Shown: positions 1 through 11,600 of the stretch, one piece after another
How positions within the stretch are numbered: the first letter of the stretch is position 1
Layout of the letters: each line of letters opens with the position of its first letter
DNA from: Campylorhamphus procurvoides
Lineage: Eukaryota; Chordata; Aves; Passeriformes; Dendrocolaptidae
DNA length: 64,000 bases
NCBI GenBank assembly: GCA_013396655.1
Contig: WBMV01000030.1
Span: forward strand, 174,984-238,983
Direction of reading: 5' to 3'
The notes under the pieces: model-generated
Seen by the model: the letters and a program-made list of their open reading frames with translations, nothing else
The model's database searches: none
Told to the model about the DNA's origin: nothing
Translations under genes and position numbers: made by a program

Positions 1-446
1 CTAACTAAAAAAAAACACAAAGAAAACCCAAACCATGCACACATAAAACCCCTAACCTGTTCAAACAACTCTGGAGGTTCAAAAGACTGTTAAATTGCTA
101 AAAGAATTAAAAGGTACTAACCACAGAACAAGGAAGAGAGAAATGTTATGATCCTATTAAATACATTTAATTACCATACAGACAACGCATTAGTATTTCC
201 TCACTGTAATTTTTATTATCATAAATGCCAAACAGTGCAAAGTCTTTGAAGAGGGAATAATTATTCCTGGATGCAAAATGATTAGATCCCAATATCACAT
301 CTATAAGTAAGGAAATTGCTCAGCTGTCCCCTTAATCTGGTTGCTGCTTGCTCCCTTCACTGCTGCAGCTTCTTGATGTAGCTACTTCCCACAGTTATAA
401 GGCAGCATGTTAAGAGCTCTAGAAAGAGGTTATACCAGAAAAGTGA

Positions 447-629
<183 letters not shown>

Positions 630-2004
630 TAAGTACTATTTTGCTTTGATTTTCCTCTCCGGATGCTTTCTCTGCTAGTTTCCTCCTCCTTCCTAGTTAC
701 TTTTAGCCCCCCTGTCCCATCCTGCCCCCTCTCTTCGCTCCCCCCACCATTCCCTTCCCTTTGTAGAAGGTTGTTTTTCAGATTGATTTTTCTCTTAGGA
801 ATAAGGCAAAAATAAGGTTTTACCATATTACTTAATTACAATAAAAAAAGGTGTGTTGGCTGTTTATATCCATATAAACTTGCTAATGTTCTCTTAGAAA
901 TTTCTTATTCTTAATGAATTATCTAAGACTTTTTTTGTTCTTTGTAACTAAGACTATCCTACATTGCTACTCATTTCATTTCAGGTAGTAAAATGCAATC
1001 TACAATAAACAGAAGCAAATAAAAAACATTTTCTTTGTGGTAGATGTTTTAATATTTTAAAATCCAAATATGATAAAAGAGAGCCTATGCATATGTATGT
1101 ATGTTTAATGAAAAGAATATTCATCAAGCATTGTTGCATAATACAACAAAATTTAGTTGTGTCTCTCCACTATGTATTCTCGGTGCATAAGATCAAATGT
1201 TGGTATGTCAGCTATGACCCCTGACATCTGTTCTAGAAAATGGGAGTATATGCCAACAATCATGTGACCTTTGAGCACCCTGACATTATTCAAATGAGTT
1301 TGTCCTCTCTACTTGAGGAAGCAGTAATAAGCCTGAGACTTAAACCCAGTAGTAGGGTTAAAGCTGTACGATGGTATTGCCAGACTGTAAGTATTTATCG
1401 AACATTTGTAGTATATATTTTTCATAAAGCACATCAAAACCAGCAGAATTTCACAATGGTTCAGTTACTTTCCCTTGAACTACATAGGAGAAAAGATACT
1501 TCTTTCCCCAGGAACCAGAATTATTCTTGTGGAGTGGTCAGAACCTATTTCTCTCTTCTATTTGTTGTCCCCATCCAGCCTGCAACAGCCATTTGTACAG
1601 CCTATGAAATTAGTTTCCATGAAATACAGGGGAGATGCGAATAAATTAAGTAAGTTTAATTTCAAATTGGTGGTTTGATAACTTTCAAGTGTAGATCTGT
1701 GTCTAAACAAACCAGTGAAGAGATGGAAGCAAGCATCCATCATGAACAAAACATCTATGTGTCATCTGGCAAGAAAGATAGGAAGGAAAGGCCAGGTTAA
1801 TACATTTCATGTTAGTAAATTTAGGCTAACAGTCATTCTTTGTCTGTTTCACAGTAATGTTTTAAAGCAATGGGTAGCTAAGCTTAAGATATGAAGTATT
1901 CTATAAATATTGCTTGCTCTATTATATTTAGCAAACTTGAAGCATTCAATGCTAATGTGCTATTGTGGAAATACTTCAAGAAATAAAAAGTAAAAAAAAT
2001 TTAC

Positions 2005-2024
2005 ATCCACATTTTTATGTGGAT
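2005..2024. repeat. Perfect short inverted repeat (8-bp stem, 4-nt loop)
   Basis: ATCCACAT is followed by TTTT and then ATGTGGAT, a perfect 8-bp stem in an AT-rich part of the KCNN2 intron. It is too short to call a microRNA precursor or any other RNA gene. Confidence 0.5.
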
Positions 2025-2139
2025 ATAAAAGATATAATTTTGCAATTTGCTCATTCTGTTTAGCTTAAAGGATTGGGAGGTGGAGAGGAGTAGAAGGGGT
2101 TTTGGGATAAAGGATAGCATGTCCTGCGCATCTGTTGCT

Positions 2140-2185
2140 GGGATTGAATCCTCAATAGCAAAGGTTATTCCTTAACATTCTAACC
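2140..2185 (-). repeat. Weak tRNA-like relic, possibly an old SINE head
   Basis: Read on the minus strand, the stretch begins ggttaga and ends with a B-box-like ggattcaatccc. The 46-bp spacing equals the distance between the same boxes in the tRNA-Ile SINE at 55535-55580, but the middle does not match. It could be a decayed SINE from another tRNA, or coincidence. Confidence 0.25.
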
Positions 2186-2199
2186 TGACTGTCTATTTT

Positions 2200-2243
2200 G
2201 TCTGTGTGTGTCTGCGTGTGTGTCTGTGTGTGTATGCACACAT
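2200..2243. repeat. GT-rich microsatellite (interrupted TG/TCTG)
   Basis: Alternating TG dinucleotides are interrupted by TC and GC steps over about 44 bp. Simple-sequence DNA inside a KCNN2 intron, probably length-polymorphic. Confidence 0.8.
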
Positions 2244-5195
2244 ATGTTTGGAGAAGAATCTAAAAAGCACAGCAGGCTCGATCTCCAGCTTATGTATCAT
2301 TCAATAGCTCTGCAGGATGTGTAATGTTGTTCTACACCTCCCTTAAAAAATAATTAATTAGGTGGAGTGAAGATGGTGGCAGCAATAATTTTGTTCAGTC
2401 TGTGACAGCTGGGCTTTGAACAGCTATATTAATCATTTACCTCTTTCCTTTAACCCTTTGGACTGTAGCCCCAAAACTTTTGTATTTAAGAAAAAAACAA
2501 ATGAACAAAAGATAATTTTCTCAGGGTGCTGAAGGATGCATCGTGGATGAAAACATTGCTCTAGCAATTTGATTTCTTCCTGCTGTAGCTTAGTAGATGG
2601 ATGCAAATTAATATTTTATCCCTTTACATCTTCGAACTTTTCTCAAGTGACTTACAGTTTTCCATCCTTCTGGATTCTTAAGTTTCGTTTCATCCTCCTC
2701 CTTCACCTTTCTAACCACTTCATTGGTGACAGAAATAAAAGGAGTGACACCACAGCACTAGTTCTACAAAAGAAACTAGAGCAGATCATGTTAACAGTCT
2801 CAAAGTCGTGGTCACAGCTCTAAAATGCCTTCAGCTGATCTGTGTCTTTTTTGCTTCTCATGCACGCTAGATAAGATGAAGGTGAAATCATCTGAATAAT
2901 AATATTAAAAGGCATGTTGTGTATTGTAGGAATAAGAAAATCTGCAGATTAATGGGAAGGTTTGAAGATTTGTGAGTTCCTTTATCATGAATGCAAGGGA
3001 GTTAGACTCCTCCCTAGGCAGCTATTGATTGAAAGAAGTAGCACCCCCTAGGACTTTTCACCTGCTGAATCGAGCCCACTGTGCTCATTTGGTTGTTTTA
3101 GTATATTTTACACTTTGTTTTCTTTTGTTTTGTCTTTTTTTTTCAACAAAATGAAAATAGAGCTCGGAAGTAAGTTGTATAAGCTGTTCTTTTCTAAATT
3201 TGCAGAATTTACCACTGTCTGCATGCAAAAAATAGAGTTTTTATTTGTCAACTTCAGTGGTCTGATTGCTACCATGGAAACGCGATCCAGAATCATGATC
3301 TTTTTCTGTGATAAGTGATGTTCATAAAATCAAAATTTTCTCTTAATGATTTTAAGAATAAAAGTTTGGTTTTCTTTAAATCCGGCTGCTGCAGCTAAAG
3401 ACTTGCCACTACTTATACATTCTTACAGCTTGTCATAGATGTTGGGTTCGTTACCATGAAGAGTTATCACATTGGTGTCAACTGGTACATGTATTACTAC
3501 AGCAACAATGGATTTCCTGGAATTTGAAAAATATACTAATTGCCAGACAGATGAGTCAGTGAATCTTAAGCAGAAAACACGTTGTAAATAATTTGAGATA
3601 TGCTCACCATTATGCTGGGGTTGTCATTCTCCAGTCAAATCCTTACATGCTCACCTTTGAGTAATGATTGTAATGTTAAAATTCCATGCCTTGGAGACTC
3701 CTCCATATTTTTTGCTTTAAAAGACTCCAGCTTACAGCCTCTGAAAGCACCATTACTACAGTCTGCATTTATGCTGTGCTCTGAAAGAAGCTTCTGGGGA
3801 AGAAGAGCACTCGCTATTCAAGTAACAAGCTGTTGGAATGCCAATTTTATGTGAACAATTCATTTCTACCTTAACAAGTTATCTCCATTTATTTTTAAAA
3901 GATATTTTTAAATGATACTTCACTCTCCACAACTTACTCTCTTGTCGCAGTTAGCCTAGATATGAAAGGAAATGCTTGTAAACTAAATGTATGAATAGAA
4001 ACCTTCTGATTCTGGAATATCTGCAAGAAGGCTTTCTTTAAACTAGCTTTCTAAATAATACCGTCAACTGAGAAATGGGCAGGGAATGCATTAGCAACCC
4101 ACCTGCCACAAAATGCTGCCAAACTTACTTCCACTTGACAGCTAACTAAATTGTTATCTTGGTTGGCCCTTGACATACTAGTAGACTGAAATGGTATCTT
4201 ACCACTCATTGTTTATAAATTGGTATGTTGTTTTTGCAAAAATGCTCTTTCCTGCTTAGAACAGCCATGAGGAAAGTCATTGAAAGTCCAAGTATTTATC
4301 TGTTTTGAAATGTTGAACAAACGACTCTTACTTAAGGGAGAAATTGTTTATTTGTGAAAATCACATCTACAAATCACTCCTCTAGTAGTTAATTTGGAGA
4401 ACATGGGCTTTGTATCAGGGAACACATGAGAAAGGTCATGTGTTTATGTTTATATCTTTCCTAAGAATGTGCATAAACTAATAATAATGCAGATGGGTAC
4501 ACATCAAAGAAAAAAATATACCCTTGCTGCTTCTTGCACAGTTTTTCAGTGCTGTAGTTTAAATAATGCATTGAAAAGGAATGTCTGATGTAAATTTAAA
4601 ATGTAATCATATTTAGATTCACAAATCTAAGAAAATTAAATGTATTGGCAAGTATGCTGATTATTTAGCTGCTGGTCAGAAAAGAGTTCTGTTTAAGAGA
4701 AACTCACTTATCACTGTATTTCCATCAGGTTAAAACACCTGCTAATTCAGTCCATTTCTGACAGAACAGGGATAATACCTGTATCTAGTCATGTAGGCAT
4801 GGGAAGATTCTTGATTGCTACAACAATAATGGCGAAAAGCCCCAGTTGTTCTATGTTTCTTCCTATATCTACTTGTCACGATACTGAGGCTTTGAGGAAT
4901 GTTTTGGCTTTCTTTCATGTAGTCTGGATAAACTGTTATCTCCCTTTTTGAATTCAACTTTGACCATGGCAAATGGTGTTCTCAAGGACATCACATTTCC
5001 TTGCTCTTTCCTTTTTTGTGGTGTTGAAGAAGCATGCTTCTCATTGTAGCAGGCACATGACTGATTCTGACTCTACACAAAGTAGCCAAGGCTACTCCAT
5101 GCAATTATTTGCTCTTGTAAGTTTTGTGCATGCTCTTTAGAAATTCTATTATGACAACATACAAAAAAAATCTGACTTAAAATTCCACTTTTTAG

Positions 5196-5265
5196 ATTAA
5201 GAAGTGTAAAAATGGAACAAAGGAAACTGAATGATCAAGCCAACACTTTGGTGGACCTGGCAAAG
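5196..5265 (+). CDS. KCNN2: KCNN2 coding exon, calmodulin-binding domain, second part
   Basis: This 70-bp exon is bounded by an acceptor ending tttttag (5195) and a GTTAGT donor (5266). Its first base completes the split Gln codon from the previous exon, and it then reads [16 protein letters not shown] and TLVDLAK, ending on a whole codon. This is the second helix of the SK calmodulin-binding domain. The Arg and Lys of the RSVK motif correspond to the basic residues reported as essential for calcium-independent calmodulin tethering in rat SK2; that functional link is family knowledge. The exon is too small to stand out as an open frame and was placed by reading across the splice junctions. 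Combined with the previous exon it gives exactly 66 codons, so the frame is intact. Confidence 0.95.
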
Positions 5266-7132
5266 GTTAGTAGGCAGTTACAGTTATTTTAACATTCATC
5301 CTTTCAAAATTAAGAGTTTGTAAATGAAAATGTTATGCATAATACATGCAAATATTGCTAACGAAGTTACTGCATGTAGCAAATGAAAATATATGTGTGT
5401 TTTGTGGTAGCACCAACTGAATGAAATATTTTATCTGTGGCTCTGACCAAAGTTTGAGTGTACTGTATTTATTAATTTTTTTGTACTCTTGAAAAAGACT
5501 TCAGAATTCAGAGGCTGATCCTGAGAGCTCCTGAAGTGACTGCAGTGATCATGGTAAATGCTGATCTGTGAGTGGGTCGTAGTAGTGTACTGCTGTGTAG
5601 TTAAGAGATTTGCCAGCTGGTGATAGTGACTGTGCTGTGAAAGACCATGATACACAGCCTCTACCTAGACTGCAATTAGAGTTTTTCTATTGGTTTATGC
5701 AGCAGTGGCTTTGGACAAGTAAATTTAAATCTGCATTTATTTAAGTTTTTATAATGAATAATAGTTGCCTACTTTGTCAGTATATCATAAGACTTTATGA
5801 ATCTTTTTCAAACCATTTGAGTTGAGGTAAAAGAGGCTAATCAGTTGCAAACTGCTTGTTTATTGTTGCTGCGATTTGTCATTAATACAAAATAATAGCT
5901 AGAGATCTGAGCTGATAGGTTTTCAGATTTCTCATTTGACCTCATTATTTAATAGTTACTGTGACCTTAATTAGAAGTATTAATGGACTCTTTGTAAGGA
6001 TTTCTTGTATATCTTTTCATTTACCTCAAAATCCTCCTCAATTTAAAGTACATCAAAGCAGAGATTAAACTCTTCAGTGTTCATTCCTCTCTTGGTATGC
6101 AGAACCACCTGACAACTTCAGTTTATGAAAATACAATTAAGTCTCATGTTTCTGGCAACTAATAAGGACTTTTAGGATACTATTTTTTGTAGACTCTTTC
6201 AAGAGTTACACTAGCATTCTGAAACAGGAGGTAGAGAAATGAGTTATCAACACTCATCTTGCACTGAAGTGCTTTACCCTTCAGGCAGTCAGTCAGTCAT
6301 TAAATTAATTTTTCTTCCCTTTGAATGGTTTCTAAACTTCAACCAGTTTGTCTCTTGCATTACATCCAGTTTTGACTCTTAAGTAAGCTGAAGTCTCAGT
6401 CTATAAGAGGCAGAAATTCCGTCATTATTTTTAATCAGTTGAAACTCTGTGAGGTAACACATTTCAGATTATGTTTTTACTGACCACTGTGGTATTTTAA
6501 AGGATATAGAATATACTTGCTATAACAAAACAGTATTTTGTAGAGGGCAGATAGATTGTGCATTGCAGAAATAGAGAAACATACAATTGAGTTTTTACTC
6601 CTTGTGCTACCTTTCATAAACAATCCACCCAACTACTCTGGCTGCCAATTCAAGAAAATCTGCTAGGTTAAAGGAGAGAACAAATGAACAACATTTGTGT
6701 TCTGCTTAGAAGAATGAAAGTGTTTAAAACCAGAATTGAGAACAGTCACAGATGGAGCACAGCTTTGAACTCTTCAGTCTCCTGGTGGCTTACACAACTG
6801 ACTGCTCAGAAAGCCTAGACTGGTGCACTCCTAAGCACCTGAATTTCCAAAAAAAGGTCTGGTCTTTTCTCTAATTCATTTAGACTTTGACATCTAAAAT
6901 GCTACTCAAAATATATTACATTTCTGCTCAACATATTTAGTAGAAAGTGTATTCTACCATAGTTTAATCCACAAGGAAAATTATTTTCTAAGACTAGATA
7001 TTATTATAATAACTCATGTCCTTTTTCATTTTTGTGAGGTGCAAAACATTTACAAACCCTTGTAGAGTTGTGCTACTTGTTACAATATTTTAAGGTCTCT
7101 CTAAACCTTTATTTACATCCTTCTACTTTCAG
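5266..7132 (+). other. KCNN2: KCNN2 last coding intron
   Basis: This 1.87-kb AT-rich intron has a GTTAGT donor and a pyrimidine-rich acceptor (ttctactttcag). I see no repeat of recognisable family, no RNA gene and no open frame worth naming. Confidence 0.9.
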
Positions 7133-7420
7133 ACTCAAAGCATCATGTATGACATGATTTCTGAATTAAATGAAAGAAGTGAAGATTTTGAGAAGAGAAT
7201 TGTTACTCTGGAAGCTAAACTGGAAACTTTAATTGGTAGCATACAAGATCTCCCTGGACTGATTAGCCAGACAATCAGCCAGCAACAGAGGGAATTCCTC
7301 GAGGCTCAGATACAAAATTATGATAAGCATGTTGCCTACAGTGCTGAAAGATCACGGTCTTTGTCAAGAAGAAGGAGATCATCCTCCACAGCACCACCAA
7401 CTTCATCAGAGAGTAGCTAG
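7133..7420 (+). CDS. KCNN2: KCNN2 terminal coding exon, coiled coil and C-terminal tail
   Basis: The exon begins after ctttcag (7132) in phase 0 and runs 95 codons to a TAG stop at 7418-7420. It opens [19 protein letters not shown], continues with a heptad-rich segment (roughly residues 10-45 of the exon: [16 protein letters not shown]) expected to form the C-terminal coiled coil, then [13 protein letters not shown]. It ends in a basic, serine-rich tail with [17 protein letters not shown] and SESS at the terminus. That ending is characteristic of SK2 rather than SK1 or SK3. A few positions differ from the mammalian protein as I remember it (for example Ser for Asn in TQSIM), which fits a bird orthologue. 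Together the three exons give 161 residues with no lesion, so this is a functional gene end. Confidence 0.96.
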   Translation, partial: TQSIMYDMISELNERSEDFEKRIVTLEAKLETLIGSIQDLPGLISQTISQQQREFLEAQIQNYDKHVAYSAERSRSLSRRRRSSSTAPPTSSESS

Positions 7421-8003
7421 AAGAGAATAAGTTAACCACAAAATAAAGACTTTTTGCCATCATATGGTCAATATTTTAGCTTTTATTGTAAAGCCCTATG
7501 GTTCTAGCCAGTGTTATCTGGGTTCTGATGTCAGAATCCTGGAAACCTGAATACATTTTAGGCCAAAATGAGTGAAAACTCTTCTTTTTTCCCCCTCCTC
7601 CTCTCAGATGCACAGTGAATGCACCTATTATTGCTATATTAGATTGTTCTTCCTGTAATTTCACAAACTTTTTATTCATGCACTTCAAACAAGCTTTACT
7701 ACTACAGTACGTAATATAATAAAAAGGTTAATTTCTGCACATAGTTGCTTGGTTACTTGGACTTAACAACTGAAAAAAAGCTCACAATCAAAAGGCCTAA
7801 CTGTGAACTTTTAAGAAACAAAAGTGAGGCTTAATAATTGTTTCTCAGTATGAAAGCTGATTGTCTCAACTTTGCTTGCAGTGGAGGGGGAAAAAATCCA
7901 TATTAATCTAACAGTGTGCTGTATATGTATAGTCATTTTAAAAGGTCACTGACAGCTTCGATTTCTGAAGTGATTAAAAATATAATTTATCCTAGAAAAT
8001 AAA
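7421..8003 (+). other. KCNN2: KCNN2 3' UTR (extent uncertain)
   Basis: Non-coding sequence directly after the stop. AATAAA motifs occur at 7442-7447, 7718-7723 and 7998-8003, so the transcript may end at one or more of these sites. The last motif is used here as a provisional boundary. The true cleavage site needs RNA evidence. Confidence 0.5.
7442..7447 (+). promoter_or_regulatory. KCNN2: Proximal poly(A) signal AATAAA of KCNN2
   Basis: A canonical hexamer lies only 22 nt after the stop codon and is followed by T-rich sequence. If used, it would give an extremely short 3' UTR. The downstream AATAAA motifs may be the main sites. Confidence 0.45.
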
Positions 8004-8066
8004 TAATGAAGTAATCTATGGGGATTTTAAAATCTTGTTAGGGCTTTTGTTTAACATGCTTTGTTA

Positions 8067-8117
8067 CGCACACACACATAGATAATACATATATACATAT
8101 ATACTTATGTATATAAA
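8067..8117. repeat. Compound (CA)n / (TA)n microsatellite
   Basis: A short CA run passes into alternating TA/CATA steps over about 50 bp just past the KCNN2 3' UTR. It is AT-rich and self-complementary in its second half. Confidence 0.75.
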
Positions 8118-8601
8118 ATTATTTAAGCAATGCCTGTGGCAATGATCTTTTAAATGGACTATTTGTAAAGCTACTGGCATGCAAAAAGCACAGGCAAAAT
8201 TCCTGTTTATTTATTCAGAGTCTCACAACTATGCCAGGTAAGTATGTCCAGTTCAAAAGCATCACTTTCAAGTCTGAAGTCTCCTAATAATGCTGTTTAG
8301 GTTTCAGAGTGTTAGGCTGCAACTTTCTCCACTCCTGGCTTTGTGTTCAGTGTTTCTTGAGTGAATGACTGACACACAGACTTGTAGTGTACACAGTTGT
8401 GTGATGGCAGCACAGTGTTCTGTATGCATTATGTTTGGGTGATCCCCATGGTTCCTGTCAAGCAGTCAAGCTTAGCAAAACATTTTTAGCAATATTTCCA
8501 AAAACTCTTGTAAAAAGCCAGTTGTAGGCAGGAGTTATGGCACTCTGGTATCTGTGGTACTTTATTTTCATGCCCAAAAAATAAGGTCTCCTACTTTTAT
8601 T

Positions 8602-8660
8602 TAAAAAAAAAAAAAAGAAAACAACAAACAAACCCAAAACAAAACACAAAGTAAACACAA
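8602..8660. repeat. A-rich low-complexity tract with ACAAAC units
   Basis: A run of 14 A followed by mixed AAC/AAAC/CAAAA units. It is similar in texture to the tracts at 23505, 33030 and 49967. Confidence 0.7.
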
Positions 8661-11600
8661 TGTGTAGTGTAGGCACTTGTGAAAAGGTTCTAACTGACCT
8701 TTCTCCTCGTTTATACTCCAGAGTAGCAAAACTAAGTAAGCTTAAATGCTCGCCATATGCAATTTGCATTCACAATTCCTAGTTATAAACAGGAAATTAT
8801 TTGACTTCATGAAGTGTTTTTCAGTACTTGCTATTTATGAAATATACTAGTCCAGTCTGCCCCTCCCCTGGTTTATAGAAAAGGGTGGCACTGTAGCTAA
8901 ACAAGTAGACTTGGCTGTTTCCAATGAATACAATGTCTGCCTAGAAGTAAGTAACTTGCAGTCAAAGGAAATGCAGATTGCTCCATGGGACACTGTGTGT
9001 TCTTCGAGTGTCAGTAAGAACAGGCAGGGAAGAGTAATGCAGGAAATCATGCTGGACCAGGGAGAAGAGCTGTTTTCTACAGCAACTGAAATTCCCCAAA
9101 CCAAATGCATAATCTGAAAAACAGCAGACACTTTATGCCCATTTAAATTAAAGGATCTCCCTTTTCTGGTGCTACAAATGTATAACTGATGAATGTAAGT
9201 GACATTCAGAGGCATTGCATGTTTATGAAAAGGTCAGGAATTTCTCAAGCACTTTCCACGTCCTTGAGAAAGATTATGACTTTGCAGTATTTTCCCACCT
9301 AGAGCAGGACAGTTGCATGTCTTTGGTGTGCCTTATTTGCAGACTGTGGTATTTTGTGACTGGAAATAACAAACTGTGTGCATAGTATTTGCAGTTCTGA
9401 TTTTGTTTTTATGAAGTTCATTTCCAAAAGAAAAGATTGGTATTATATATAGCACTAATACTTTTTTCACCCAGTCCTTGACTAGATGAGACTCTGAGTG
9501 GTCAGCTTTACACTGTTGGCAGGATTAGAAGTAGTGATTAATAATATTGGAATTTAATAGTCAAGTTTTAGTATTCCTTTTTTTCCTTTTTTTTTTTTTG
9601 TGCGTGTTAATTTAGAATACTTTTCCTGGCATTGAATGTGAAATACACTTGCTGTAGCTTGAATACATTCCTTTTTGTCCTGTCAGCTTGAACTAGCTCT
9701 TTCATTGTTTACAGCATCTTTTTAATATATGTAAGACCCCTTCTTTTCCTCCTTTGAATTGCACATCAGGGTTTTTTAAGATCTGTAGCTCCACTTTGAA
9801 AAATCTTATCAATCTGTCAGTATGAATTAAGATCTAGCTGTAAGTATTGAGCTGACTATTTCTGTTGTGAAAGACCAGCTGTCATTTCTGACCTCTCAAT
9901 TTCTTTTACACATTAGGAGCCTGAACTTATTAAATTCTTGCAACAGCTTTATGCAACCATGAGATGCATCAGGGCTATCCCCATCAGTGCTGTTCTGTAA
10001 CAACCTGCCAAATAATTTTGGATTTCTTTCTTTATTTTTAAAGCAAGCAACAAATGACAACACCATGGAATATCACAGTTCCATGTCTTAATTTACCTTA
10101 AAGCTCACTATGAATATTTTATCTGCATTTTTGGTACAGATGGTCCTTTCCTTGTAATACTTTGTTTTAGAAAATGCTTCAGTGGTACATGTGAATCCAG
10201 TACATGAAAAGAAAGATATAAACTTCTATTCAGGAGAGCACAAAGTAGTCTGGGTTTGATTTTCTTACTCCTATCACAAGGCTCTTTTTAATCTTTCCTT
10301 GTTTGAGTTTTGTAATATCACAAATTCCATTACTGATTTTTTGTTTCCAAAACCTAAACTCCTTTACTGTTGTCAGCAGATGAACTCAACAAAAGAAAAA
10401 CATAGCGTTATGACAGATCTGGGAAACTTATTTCATAGTTAAAGGTAGATTTTTCTCTGAAAGATTGTTTATAAATTACAAGGAATCTTTTTCAAAGCGT
10501 ATGGAATATTTACCATGTTACAGTTGTAAAGCTTCATGCACCTCTTGTCTTACTTTCACCAACAGGAAAATTCAGCTTTCAGTTGCTGTTAGACTCCTCC
10601 TTTTCACTGCGTTCCAGACACTGATTCCATTTATCAGTTTCTTTGGAGTCTGATAGAGGCTGAGCAAAGATACCTTGCTTGTAAGGACTGAAATATAAAA
10701 TCACAAATAGGCCTATTCACCATACTTAAAACTAAATGCATTGATTTAAATAGTACTTTTTTGTTACATTTAGGGTTTTTTTGCAGGATCAGAATAATGC
10801 ATTCATATATATTATGCTTGCAATCGCTCTGCAGTTCTTAATTCTGCGAATCATTACCTACTGTAAGCCTGTAGATCTTTCCAGACAGACTTGTGCAATT
10901 CAGCCTTTCTTTTCTTTTCACTGCTCTGAAAGAATGGATCTGATATGGAGAGAGATTCACTATCTAAAAGTTAAGCATCCTGTTAGGAGCTTTAAATGCC
11001 TTTTGGAGGTCCATATCTTTCCTTGTGAGCTATTTAAAAACCCTGGCTTCTCAGACGGGATCTGAATCACTGTCATCATTGGAGGTCAAAGATAAGTGAC
11101 AGGTATACTGTTTTACAGATTGTAAAACTCTTTCTATGTCAGATCATGTGTGAACATTCAAACTGATATGCCACACAACTAAAAGCATATTGAAGCATAT
11201 AGAATAAATGGTTTAAATGTGAGTATTTAAAATGCAGAATAAAACCTATCACCCATATCAATACTTAAAATAAAAATTGTCTGAAAGCTTTTTTCCCTAA
11301 CTAAAAGTTATAAAAAATTCTAAATAAATTTTATCAACAGAAGGAAGATTTTTCTGATTATGAAGTGCATTCTCTCCATCTGCCAAACTTTTTGTTGTTC
11401 GTACCCCTTTTTTTCTTTTTTTGTTTTTTTAATTATTAAAGTCCTTGAAGTCCTTCTACCTTTTTAATCCACATTCAAAATAACTATTAAGTGGTCAAAA
11501 GCAATAAAATAAAATGGGGAAGGTAGGAAAGAGCTAACACTGATGCATCTTGTTTTCAGAAACCCACCACTGCATCAGCATATCTAACTGCTCAGGCAGA

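Noticed and set aside
1240..1644. 134-codon open frame in the KCNN2 intron
   Set aside because: It is the longest open frame outside recognised repeats and the pseudogene, but it has no recognisable domain or repeat similarity. A frame of this length is expected about once by chance in this much AT-rich DNA.
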